Shown: one piece after another, positions 1 to 6,061 of the stretch
How the letters are laid out: every line of letters starts with the position of its first letter
Position numbering within the stretch: the first letter of the stretch is position 1
Source: Acidobacteriota bacterium
GTDB taxonomy: Bacteria; Acidobacteriota; Terriglobia; Terriglobales; Acidobacteriaceae
Direction of reading: 5' to 3'
Length of the DNA: 6,398 nucleotides
Assembly: GCA_021810175.1 (NCBI GenBank)
Contig: JAJZJJ010000177.1
Location: forward strand, 1-6,398
Notes under the pieces: generated by a model
What the model saw: the letters and a program-made list of their open reading frames with translations, nothing else
Told to the model about the DNA's origin: nothing
Databases searched by the model: none
Position numbers and translations under genes: made by a program

Positions 1-15
1 CGCTTTTCGCTACCC

Positions 16-45
16 GCTTCATCGCTAACCGCTTCACAGCTAACC
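16..45. repeat. Degenerate 15-bp tandem repeat
   Basis: Two adjacent 15-mers, gcttcatcgctaacc and gcttcacagctaacc, differ at two positions, and a shorter relative (gcttttcgctaccc, 2-15) precedes them. The shared gctaacc ending also closes the octamer array at 536-542, and a relative (cactaacc) precedes copy 2 of the large repeat. This stretch is therefore probably the decayed right end of a further repeat unit lying left of the window. That last point is inference. Confidence 0.6.
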
Positions 46-233
46 TCCATGGAATCATATGAATATGCATCCATAACAAAACAAAGGGCTAAGGTAAACG
101 CTTTGAAATCATATTCTTACCGGGAAGTCCAATACCGACCACGCCGCTATGCCCTTTAGATTCATATGGATGTCCCACAATGGCAAAAAACCAGGGGGGA
201 TACCCCATCGCCGTCGGGCACAGACCCGGCTAA
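41..233. repeat. Long intergenic repeat, copy 1 (254-bp period)
   Basis: This core reappears at 295-487 with a fixed 254-bp offset. The first 80 or so bases (41-122) match almost perfectly (about three differences: 46, 77 and 88). The middle (about 123-140) diverges, and blocks at 141-168, 185-199 and 219-226 match again. Inside are complementary segments: CATATGAAT (56-64) with ATTCATATG (160-168), AAAGGGC (83-89) with GCCCTTT (151-157), and GGTAA (93-97) with TTACC (117-121). CATATGAATATG (56-67) is itself an inverted repeat with a 2-bp centre. Nested stems or paired protein sites are possible. No long open frame has recognisable protein character. The function is unknown; it could be a dispersed genomic repeat, a MITE-like element or a structured RNA. 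Confidence 0.85.
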
Positions 234-257
234 CTTGCTGACTTGCTGACTCGCTGA
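234..257. repeat. Octamer tandem array, 3 units
   Basis: Three consecutive 8-bp units read cttgctga, cttgctga, ctcgctga, followed by a decayed unit (ctttgctc, 258-265). The array starts right after copy 1 of the long repeat and is the shorter counterpart of the array at 493-540. Translated on the minus strand it gives the low-complexity string SESASQQVS, which is an artefact of the repeat. There are no spacers, so it is not a CRISPR. Confidence 0.85.
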
Positions 258-294
258 CTTTGCTCTGCCCGCAGTTGGCAGATGCCGGAATCAC

Positions 295-487
295 TAACCC
301 CCATGGAATCATATGAATATGCATCCATAAGAAAACAAAGGTCTAAGGTAAACGCTTTGAAATCATATTCTTACCGGACAGGCCATCGCCGCCCACGCCG
401 CTATACCCTTTGGATTCATATGCATGCGCCAAAATAGCAAAAACCCAGGGGGGTGCCCACCGCCGTCAGGGGCACAGACCGCCTAAC
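295..487. repeat. Long intergenic repeat, copy 2
   Basis: Second copy of the element at 41-233. CATATGAAT (310-318) and ATTCATATG (414-422) are both kept and can pair. The inner pairing of copy 1 is weakened here (G88 is T342, G151 is A405), although CAAAGG (336-341) can pair with CCTTTG (407-412). The tract agggggg (447-453) sits at the same relative place as in copy 1 (193-199). Conservation of the outer complementary pair and of the 5' 80 bases, against divergence at about 123-140 / 377-394, suggests the two ends matter more than the middle. Confidence 0.85.
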
Positions 488-492
488 TTTTA

Positions 493-540
493 CTTGCTGA
501 CCTGCTGACTCGCTGACTCGCTGACTTGCTGACTCGCTAA
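493..540. repeat. Octamer tandem array, 6 units
   Basis: Six uninterrupted 8-bp units: cttgctga, cctgctga, ctcgctga, ctcgctga, cttgctga, ctcgctaa. Variation is mainly at positions 2 and 3 of the unit (t/c), with the gctga core kept until the last unit. The array follows copy 2 of the long repeat, has twice as many units as the array at 234-257, and ends 3 bp before the open frame that leads to the first gene. Expansion by slippage is the simple explanation. Confidence 0.88.
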
Positions 541-555
541 CCCGTGCCTGCCCGG

Positions 556-561
556 TATACT
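556..561 (+). promoter_or_regulatory. Possible -10 element (TATACT)
   Basis: TATACT stands in otherwise GC-rich sequence between the octamer array and the first gene. It would place a transcript start near 568, leaving about 60 nt of leader before the preferred start at 631. There is no good TTGACA-like -35 box at 16-18 bp upstream (that interval is octamer sequence), so the call is weak and rests on the hexamer alone. Confidence 0.2.
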
Positions 562-630
562 CAACACCAGAGTTCCCCCACAAACCATCCGGCGTTCAGG
601 GCCGCGTGTGCGCACGGGGAACGGAAGGGA

Positions 631-867
631 TTGGGCTTGCTGGCTGCGCTGCGTTTCCTCTGGTACGCGACAAGTGGACACCGCCTGAGGCCATGGCGCA
701 GCGAATACCTCAGGTGGCGCATTGAAACCTACTCCGGCATGAAAGCCGAAGAACTCAAAGCCCTCGACGTGCTCGGGTTCGCCTGGCACGAAAAGGCAAA
801 CCTGTTGCGCTTCCTCCGCTGGACCTGCGCCATGGAAGCGCTCAGGAAAACGGCCAGGAGCGAGTAG
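631..867 (+). CDS. Small conserved-looking hypothetical protein (about 78 aa)
   Basis: The frame is open from a GTG at 544 to the TAG at 865-867. I prefer the TTG at 631 because GTG 544 follows the octamer array with no ribosome binding site, residues encoded by 544-630 look like random leader, and purine-rich GGGGA (616-620) and GGAAGG (623-628) precede 631. The product begins hydrophobic (LLAALRFLWYAT), continues with a basic, aromatic segment (GHRLRPWRSEYLRWRIETY), and ends with another basic/hydrophobic helix (LLRFLRWTCAMEALRK). It resembles small unnamed proteins I associate with acidobacterial genomes, but I cannot assign a domain or a function. The tryptophan/arginine pattern could suit a membrane-surface or nucleic-acid role; this is speculation. 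The xylanase gene follows after 46 bp on the same strand. Confidence 0.6.
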   Translation: MGLLAALRFLWYATSGHRLRPWRSEYLRWRIETYSGMKAEELKALDVLGFAWHEKANLLRFLRWTCAMEALRKTARSE

Positions 868-913
868 TCAGGCCCGGCAAGTCGAACGAAAAGGGGTACC
901 CGAAGGAAATCCG

Positions 914-2152
914 GTGCGGAAATCACGGCGCGATTTTCTAAAGTTGGCAACAGCGGCGGCGGCGGCCGGCGTTTCTTCTGTGCTGCCCTTAGGCTGTGGC
1001 GGATCCCGCCCAGTCCGCACCCCCGCCAACGTTCGCGCTGCTGCTCCCGAACTGCACCTGATGAACGGATCGCGTTCCCTGCGCGCCCATGCTGCGGCTC
1101 GCGGGCTCCTCGTCGGCTGCGCCGTCCGTTCCACCCTCCTCGACGGCCAGCCGCAATACGCCGCCACCGTCGCCGAGCAGGCCAACATCATCGTCCCGGA
1201 AGACGCCCTCAAGTGGGACGCCCTCCGTCCGGCGCCCGACCGCTTCGACTTTCGCCGCGCCGACGACATCGTCGTCTTCGCGCTCACCCACAGTCAGCGG
1301 GTCCGCGGCCATACCCTCTGCTGGCACGAGGCCCTGCCCGCCTGGTTCTCGGCCACCGTCAACCAGCAAAATGCCCGCCAGTTCCTGGTCCAGCACATCC
1401 AGACCGTCGCCGGCCGCTACGCCGGCAAGCTGCAGTCCTGGGACGTCGTCAATGAGGCCATCGACCCGCGCAGCCCCCGCGCCGACGGCCTCCGCGATTC
1501 TCCCTGGCTCGAGCTCATCGGGCCCGACTACATCGAGCTGGCCTTCCGCACCACCCGCCAGGCCGACCCCACCGCCCTGCTCACCTACAACGACTACGGC
1601 TTTGAACTCGATACCGCCGAGCAAATCGAAAAACGCGGCGAAATCATGATGCTCGTCCGCCGCCTCAAAGCCCGCGGCGTCCCCATCGACGCCGTCGGCA
1701 TACAGAGCCACCTCCAGGCCTGGGGCCAGCAGCCTGGCGCCGGCATCGTCAGCTTCGTCCGCTCCCTTGCCGAAATCGGCCTCCAGGTCTTCATCACCGA
1801 GATGGATGTCAGCGATCAGCAGGTGCCCGGCCTCGTCCCCGTGCGGGACAAGGCTGTCGCCCAGGTCTACGCCGACTACCTCACCATGATGCTGGCCGAG
1901 CCCAACGTCACCGCCGTCCTCACCTGGGGAATCACCGACCGCTACACCTGGCTGAACAGCCCACAGCACCTGCGCGCCGACGGCAAACCTCTGCGGCCTC
2001 TGCCCTTCGGGCCCGATTACGACCCAACCCCGGCCTTCTTCGCCGAGCGCAACGCCATCGATTCCCGCTTCGCCGGCAAAGTCGTGCACCAGGGAGATCC
2101 CTACGCGCCCTTCCGTCCCGTCGCCCCGCTGCCCCACATTTCCCACGAATAG
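914..2152 (+). CDS. Tat-exported GH10 endo-1,4-beta-xylanase
   Basis: A glycoside hydrolase family 10 enzyme that should cut internal beta-1,4 bonds of xylan outside the cytoplasm. The GTG start is supported by AAGGA (903-907) six bases upstream. Residues 4-10 (SRRDFLK) form a near-ideal twin-arginine signal, followed by an Ala-rich hydrophobic stretch. C28 in PLGC could be lipidated, but the lipobox is poor. GH10 landmarks occur in order: K100-W101, RGHTLCWH (131-138), WDVVNEA with the acid/base E181, YNDYG (225-229), QSH (264-266), ITEMD with the nucleophile E296, and W338 in LTWGITDRYTW. The 412 aa fit one catalytic barrel plus leader; there is no carbohydrate-binding module. About 28 residues follow the usual family end (FFAERNAID) and have no recognised role. 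Third codon positions are almost all C or G, so long false frames appear on the other strand. The VWFA gene follows after 41 bp. Confidence 0.93.
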   Translation: MRKSRRDFLKLATAAAAAGVSSVLPLGCGGSRPVRTPANVRAAAPELHLMNGSRSLRAHAAARGLLVGCAVRSTLLDGQPQYAATVAEQANIIVPEDALKWDALRPAPDRFDFRRADDIVVFALTHSQRVRGHTLCWHEALPAWFSATVNQQNARQFLVQHIQTVAGRYAGKLQSWDVVNEAIDPRSPRADGLRDSPWLELIGPDYIELAFRTTRQADPTALLTYNDYGFELDTAEQIEKRGEIMMLVRRLKARGVPIDAVGIQSHLQAWGQQPGAGIVSFVRSLAEIGLQVFITEMDVSDQQVPGLVPVRDKAVAQVYADYLTMMLAEPNVTAVLTWGITDRYTWLNSPQHLRADGKPLRPLPFGPDYDPTPAFFAERNAIDSRFAGKVVHQGDPYAPFRPVAPLPHISHE

Positions 2153-2193
2153 TACCAGCGGTAACCTCGGCACGCGCTCCGCGGTCTGCTCTA

Positions 2194-3321
2194 ATGGGAC
2201 CGATGATCGGACGAGCAAGCGCTCTGCTGGCCCTTCTGGCTGCCCTCTGCGGCCCGCCAGCGGCGTCCGCCCAGCAGCCGTCCGGAAACAATCCACGTCC
2301 GCCACGGCCCAGCAGCGCGGCGGCAATCCGGGCCGAGGCCGCCACAGCCTTCGCCCCCGACCCAAACCTGAAACCTCCGGCCTACCGGACCAGCACAACC
2401 AGCGTCGAGATTCCGGTGCTCGTGTCGTCCCCGAATGGCCGGATCGTCCGCCGGCTGAACCCCGCCGACTTCACCGTCTCGGACAACGGCGTCCGCCAAT
2501 CGGTGCAGCTCGAAGCCCGGCCCAGCGCCAGGCCGGTGTCCCTCCTCGTCTGCGTCGAACGGAGCCGGCAGATCGCAGGAGAATTCAGCAAAATTGCCGC
2601 CCTCGGGCCGCTGCTGAAACCGTTTCTCTCGCAGAGTCCCGGCCCGGATCCGAACTCCGAAACCGGCCAGGCAGCCCTGGTCGTCTTCGATTCCAAACCG
2701 ACCTGGGTCGAACCGTTCAGCGCAAACACTGCGGCCATCGCCCAGGATCTGCAATCCATGCCGCAGGGCGACGGTGGAGCGGCGATTCTCGACGCTGTCG
2801 GCTACTCGATCAATCTCCTCGAGAAGCAGCCGGCGAACCGCAGGCGGATTCTCCTGCTCATCGCCGGACCGCAGGATCGCGGAAGCCGGAACTTCGACAT
2901 CCCCGATCTCGTCGAGCGGCTGGGCACCAGCAACGTGCTGGTGGTGAGCCTGATTCTCTCGCCATCGAAGACGGCGGTTCGGGAATGGGCCTCCGGCCAT
3001 GTGGACTCTGGACCGCGGCCGAATTTGTTGGCGCCGCTGCTGACGACGGTGGAGGCGATGCGGCAAAATATTCCAGGAACTCTGGCGTCGCTCAGCGGCG
3101 GCGAATCAGTTCCGCTGACACGGGAGAAGAGCTTTGGAAAAATACTGGCGGAGGCTGCAATCGACGCGCGGGATCGCTACATTTTGAGCTTCCGCCCGCT
3201 GAATCCAGCACCCGGAATGCACCTGATCCGGGTCTCAGTGACAGAACATCCCAGCGCGCAGGTCACAGCCAGCAATAGCTATTGGGCAATCGAACGCGAA
3301 CACCAGCTCGGAACCAACTGA
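2194..3321 (+). CDS. Secreted VWFA-related Acidobacterial-domain protein
   Basis: 375 aa. The N-terminus (MGPMIGRASALLALLAAL, then AASAQQ) is a Sec signal peptide with a likely cut after ASA, near residue 27. ATG 2203 (residue 4) is an equally possible start; neither has a strong ribosome binding site. Residues about 66-105 (SVEIPVLVSSPNGRIV, then DFTVSDNGVRQSV) match the N-terminal signature of the VWFA-related Acidobacterial family (TIGR03436). The von Willebrand A-like fold follows (LLVCVERS at 118-124, AALVVFDSK, ILLLIAG, VLVVSLIL). The C-terminus (DARDRYILSFRPL, Y329, then a beta-rich tail) is also typical. The metal-binding DxSxS motif is replaced by E122-R-S124-R-Q126, so metal-dependent ligand binding may be lost. 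The role of the family is not established; protein-protein contact at the envelope is a guess. Codon use loosens in the last third. Confidence 0.85.
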   Translation: MGPMIGRASALLALLAALCGPPAASAQQPSGNNPRPPRPSSAAAIRAEAATAFAPDPNLKPPAYRTSTTSVEIPVLVSSPNGRIVRRLNPADFTVSDNGVRQSVQLEARPSARPVSLLVCVERSRQIAGEFSKIAALGPLLKPFLSQSPGPDPNSETGQAALVVFDSKPTWVEPFSANTAAIAQDLQSMPQGDGGAAILDAVGYSINLLEKQPANRRRILLLIAGPQDRGSRNFDIPDLVERLGTSNVLVVSLILSPSKTAVREWASGHVDSGPRPNLLAPLLTTVEAMRQNIPGTLASLSGGESVPLTREKSFGKILAEAAIDARDRYILSFRPLNPAPGMHLIRVSVTEHPSAQVTASNSYWAIEREHQLGTN

Positions 3322-3329
3322 ACTCGACA

Positions 3330-3352
3330 CAGTCCTGACGCCAGAAGGACTG
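3330..3352 (+). terminator. Hairpin between VWFA gene and hydrolase gene
   Basis: CAGTCCT (3330-3336) and AGGACTG (3346-3352) form a perfect 7-bp stem with a 9-nt loop, nine bases after the VWFA stop codon. Only a short gattt follows, so it lacks the U-run of a standard intrinsic terminator. It may be a weak terminator, an mRNA 3'-end stabiliser, or the boundary between two transcription units. The rest of the gap to 3404 shows no convincing promoter. Confidence 0.4.
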
Positions 3353-3404
3353 GATTTGCATCCAAGTCACAGGCTCATTAGTCACAGCAGAATGGAGAAT
3401 CGCC

Positions 3405-4082
3405 GTGGGCGAACACGTAAAGTTGCAGGCGGAAGATGGACATGAATTGGACGCGTACGTCGCACGTCCGGAAGGAACACCGATCGCCGGGATCGTCGTC
3501 GTTCAGGAAGCTTTTGGCGTCAACAGTCACATACGATCCGTCGCGGACGGCTACGCAAAAGATGGCTTCCTGGCTGTCGCGCCGGCTCTGTTCGACCGGA
3601 TCGAGCGCGGCGTGGAATTCGGCTACAGCGATGAGGATTTGGGCAGGGGGATTGCGATTGCACGCCAGGGCAAGCCGGAAGACTGGGTTAAGGATGTGGC
3701 TGCGGCGCTCGCGTTCGCTCGCCATGAAACCGGGAAGAAAGCCGGCGTCATCGGCTACTGCCTCGGTGGAACCGTGGCCTGGCTGGCTGCAACAAGGCTG
3801 AAACCCGATGCGGTGGTCGGATACTATGGCGGCAATATCCTCACATTCGCGGCCGAAAATCCGAAGGCCCCGGTGATGCTGCACTTTGGCAAAGAGGACC
3901 AGCACATTCCGAAGGAAAAGATTGACAGCGTCTTCATGGCCGCGCACCCCAAAGTCCCGGTCTACTGGTACGACGCCGGACATGGCTTTAACTGCAACGA
4001 CCGGGCCAGCTACAATCCCGAAGCGGCAAAACAGGCGCGGGAGCGCTCGCTGGCATTTTTGAAGAAGAACCTGACTGCATGA
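3405..4082 (+). CDS. Dienelactone hydrolase family protein
   Basis: A 225-aa cytoplasmic alpha/beta hydrolase of the DLH family (PF01738, COG0412). The reference members hydrolyse dienelactone to maleylacetate in chlorocatechol breakdown; most relatives have unknown ester or lactone substrates. The expected catalytic triad is present: nucleophile C119 in GYCLGG, D165 in GKEDQHIP, and H193 in DAGHGFNC. The glutamate that helps activate the cysteine fits E35 in QEAFGVN. The length is close to the family norm (about 230). The start is GTG 3405, with GGAG (3394-3397) seven bases upstream. The stop codon overlaps the ATG of the MFS gene (ATGA, 4079-4082), so the two are probably translated together. 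No other catechol-pathway gene is seen, so a general esterase or lactonase role is as likely as aromatic degradation. Confidence 0.92.
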   Translation: MGEHVKLQAEDGHELDAYVARPEGTPIAGIVVVQEAFGVNSHIRSVADGYAKDGFLAVAPALFDRIERGVEFGYSDEDLGRGIAIARQGKPEDWVKDVAAALAFARHETGKKAGVIGYCLGGTVAWLAATRLKPDAVVGYYGGNILTFAAENPKAPVMLHFGKEDQHIPKEKIDSVFMAAHPKVPVYWYDAGHGFNCNDRASYNPEAAKQARERSLAFLKKNLTA

Positions 4083-5494
4083 CGGAAAGACCAGGCCCGG
4101 AGAACGGCATAGCAGCAAACCCACGCAGACGCGGACAAACCACTCCTACCAACAGCAGGCAGGCACGCGGACGAGACTTCTCGCATGCCTGGCGGGCGCT
4201 CCGTCATCGAAATTTCCGCCTCTTCTTCGGCGGCCAGAGCATATCTCTGGTCGGCACGTGGATGACGCGAATTGCAACCGCCTGGCTGGTGTACCGGATG
4301 ACCGGCTCCGCGCTTTTGCTGGGCACCGTCAGCTTTGTGGGGCAGATTCCGACCTTCCTCCTCGCTCCATTTGCCGGCGTGCTGGTGGACCGCGCCAATC
4401 GCCGTCAGGTTCTCCTCTGGACCCAGTCGCTCGCAATGGTCCAGTCACTGCTGCTGGCGTGGCTCACCCTTGCGCATCTGATCACCATTCCGGAAATCCT
4501 GGCCCTCAGTGCCTTCCAGGGAGTCATCAACGCCTTCGACATGCCGGGTCGGCAGTCGTTCATGATTCAGATGGTCGCCCCACCGCCAACTGGAGGTCCT
4601 GAAGCACTGGAGGAAAACCGGCACGATCTCTCCAATGCCATCGCCATCAACTCGTCGATGGTGAACCTGGCCCGTTTGATCGGCCCTTCTCTGGCCGGTG
4701 TTATTATCGCGGCCAGCAGTGAAGGATATTGCTTTCTCATCGACGGCATCAGCTATATCGCGGTGATCCTTTCCTTGCTGCTAATGCGCGTAACGGCAAT
4801 CCAACGGAAGCACGCCGTCACTTCCATGGCCGAGCAGCTTCGCGAGGGCTGGACGTATGTATCGGCATTTGTGCCGATTCGCAGCATTTTGCTGTTGTTC
4901 GCCGTGGTCAGCCTGATGGGGTGGCCGTTCCTGGTGCTGATGCCGATCTTTGCGGTGCAGGTACTCCACGGCGGTCCGCATACGCTTGGACTTTTGATGG
5001 GAGCTACCGGGGTCGGCTCGCTGGTTTCCGCTCTGTCGCTGGTGGTGCGTCGCTCGCTCCGCGGACTGAGCAAGGTTATACCGGTCTCGGCGGCAATCTT
5101 CGGCATAGGGCTGATCGGATTCGGATTCTCGAAGGCAATGTGGCTCTCGATGGTCCTGATGCTGGTTATTGGCTACGGCATGATGCAGGGGCTGACGGCG
5201 AGCAACACGGTCATCCAGACACTGGTCGACGAGAAGATGCGAGGCCGGGTGATGAGCTATTACACCGTCGCCTTTGTCGGGATGGCCCCTTTCGGCAGCC
5301 TTCTGGCAGGTGTGCTGGCGCACTGGATCGGCGCGCCGCGCACCGTGGTGCTCAGCGGAGTGGCCTGCATCGCCGGGAGCGCATGGTTCTGGAGCCAGTT
5401 GAAGACAATCCGGCGCGACATGCGGCCTATCTACGAGCGGTTGGGGATCATTGAACGGAAAATGTTGCCGGTCACCGAAGCCGCGAACGGATGA
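4079..5494 (+). CDS. MFS exporter, EntS/MFS_3 type
   Basis: A 471-aa integral inner-membrane transporter of the major facilitator superfamily, closest in style to the MFS_3/enterobactin-exporter group (PF05977). The first transmembrane region follows the typical entry HRNFRLFFGGQSISLVGTWM (43-62). Motif A between helices 2 and 3 is clear (GVLVDRANRR, 100-109). The segment LSNAIAINSSMVNLARLIGP, which opens helix 5, is characteristic of the group, and the second half repeats the pattern with VDEKMRGRVMSYYT. A basic, proline- and serine-rich N-terminal tail of about 35 residues makes it longer than EntS (about 416). The ATG overlaps the hydrolase stop (ATGA), which fixes the start. Proton-driven export of a small molecule is likely. 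Nothing here encodes siderophore synthesis, so siderophore export is not supported over drug or metabolite efflux. Confidence 0.88.
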   Translation: MTERPGPENGIAANPRRRGQTTPTNSRQARGRDFSHAWRALRHRNFRLFFGGQSISLVGTWMTRIATAWLVYRMTGSALLLGTVSFVGQIPTFLLAPFAGVLVDRANRRQVLLWTQSLAMVQSLLLAWLTLAHLITIPEILALSAFQGVINAFDMPGRQSFMIQMVAPPPTGGPEALEENRHDLSNAIAINSSMVNLARLIGPSLAGVIIAASSEGYCFLIDGISYIAVILSLLLMRVTAIQRKHAVTSMAEQLREGWTYVSAFVPIRSILLLFAVVSLMGWPFLVLMPIFAVQVLHGGPHTLGLLMGATGVGSLVSALSLVVRRSLRGLSKVIPVSAAIFGIGLIGFGFSKAMWLSMVLMLVIGYGMMQGLTASNTVIQTLVDEKMRGRVMSYYTVAFVGMAPFGSLLAGVLAHWIGAPRTVVLSGVACIAGSAWFWSQLKTIRRDMRPIYERLGIIERKMLPVTEAANG

Positions 5495-5567
5495 AGTGCT
5501 GGCGCTACGTTGGGGAAATGAATCCTCACACGCGTGCCGGGAATCTGCTGCTTGCAGCATGCCGATC

Positions 5568-5573
5568 AGGAGG
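5568..5573 (+). promoter_or_regulatory. Strong ribosome binding site for the rhodanese gene
   Basis: AGGAGG lies 8 bases upstream of ATG 5582. The open frame extends back to an ATG at 5534, but only 5582 has this site, and starting there puts a transmembrane helix at the very N-terminus. It therefore decides the start. Just upstream, TGCTGC-TT-GCAGCA (5546-5559) is a short perfect inverted repeat of unclear meaning. Confidence 0.8.
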
Positions 5574-5581
5574 AACGGAGA

Positions 5582-6061
5582 ATGATAGTGGTTTCGATTG
5601 CCATTTTTATTGCCATGCTGTCCCTGCTGATCGTAGTTGGGGCCCGGCGCACCAGAGACCGGCATGTCATCGAGCAGCACACCATTACACCGGAGGCCCT
5701 CCATGCACTTTTGGTCTCCAATCCGGAGGTGCTGCTCTTCGACGTTCGCCAGCCTCTCGACCTGTTGGCCGATTCGGAGATCATTCCTGGAGCGAAAAGA
5801 ATTTCGCCCAAAGAAGTACTGGAGAATCCATCCCTCATTCCTCAGGAGAAGGACTCGATCGTTTACTGTACCAGCCCAAGCAATAAAACCAGCCTCCGCA
5901 TCTTGCATCGTGCCCTCGCCCTGCATCTCACGCGGATCAAACTCCTCAAAGGTGGGTTGGATGGCTGGAAAAAGAAGGGCTATCCAGTGGAGCCGTACAT
6001 AAAGCCATTCCATCTCGATACGGGCAGCCCGGATCTCGACAATTCGCAATCGGGACCATGA
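5582..6061 (+). CDS. Membrane-anchored single-domain rhodanese-like protein
   Basis: 159 aa. Residues 1-20 (MIVVSIAIFIAMLSLLIVVG) form one membrane helix followed by basic residues (ARRTRDR), so the short N-terminus probably faces out and the domain sits in the cytoplasm, although the opposite topology cannot be excluded. The rhodanese domain (PF00581) covers about 32-140: ITPEALHALL, then LLFDVRQPLDL, IPGAKRISPKEV, the active-site strand IVYC with C96, and the closing LKGGLDGWKKKGYPVEP. Members move sulfane sulfur through a cysteine persulfide. The loop after C96 reads TSPSNKTS rather than the usual CRxGxRS, so sulfur transfer activity is less certain. The gene follows the MFS gene by 87 bp on the same strand and may belong to the same transcript. 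Confidence 0.85.
   Translation: MIVVSIAIFIAMLSLLIVVGARRTRDRHVIEQHTITPEALHALLVSNPEVLLFDVRQPLDLLADSEIIPGAKRISPKEVLENPSLIPQEKDSIVYCTSPSNKTSLRILHRALALHLTRIKLLKGGLDGWKKKGYPVEPYIKPFHLDTGSPDLDNSQSGP

Noticed and set aside
194..209. Intrinsic terminator at the ggggggatacccc tract in repeat copy 1
   Set aside because: The G/C tracts could pair, but the loop would be about three bases, no T-run follows, and copy 2 (ggggggtgccc) keeps only part of the pairing.
109..324. Minus-strand 71-codon open frame within the repeats
   Set aside because: It spans the octamers and parts of both repeat copies, has no ribosome binding site or protein character, and is not kept as an equivalent frame in the second copy.
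234..540. CRISPR array
   Set aside because: The repeated unit is only 8 bp with no spacers, and the larger repeat has just two diverged copies at 254-bp distance; no cas genes are present.
490..789. Minus-strand open frame ending in a SASQQVSK-type sequence
   Set aside because: The serine/glutamine-rich tail is just the octamer array translated, and the rest is antisense to the small hypothetical gene.
989..2398. A 469-codon open frame on the minus strand over the xylanase gene
   Set aside because: It mirrors the GH10 gene, whose C/G-ending codons remove stop codons from the opposite strand. Its translation is Gly/Ala/Asp/Val-rich without any domain, while the + strand has all GH10 catalytic motifs.
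5491..5886. A + strand open frame whose ATG overlaps the MFS stop codon (ATGA)
   Set aside because: The overlap is tempting, but there is no ribosome binding site, the translation has no domain, and most of it overlaps the well-supported rhodanese gene in another frame.
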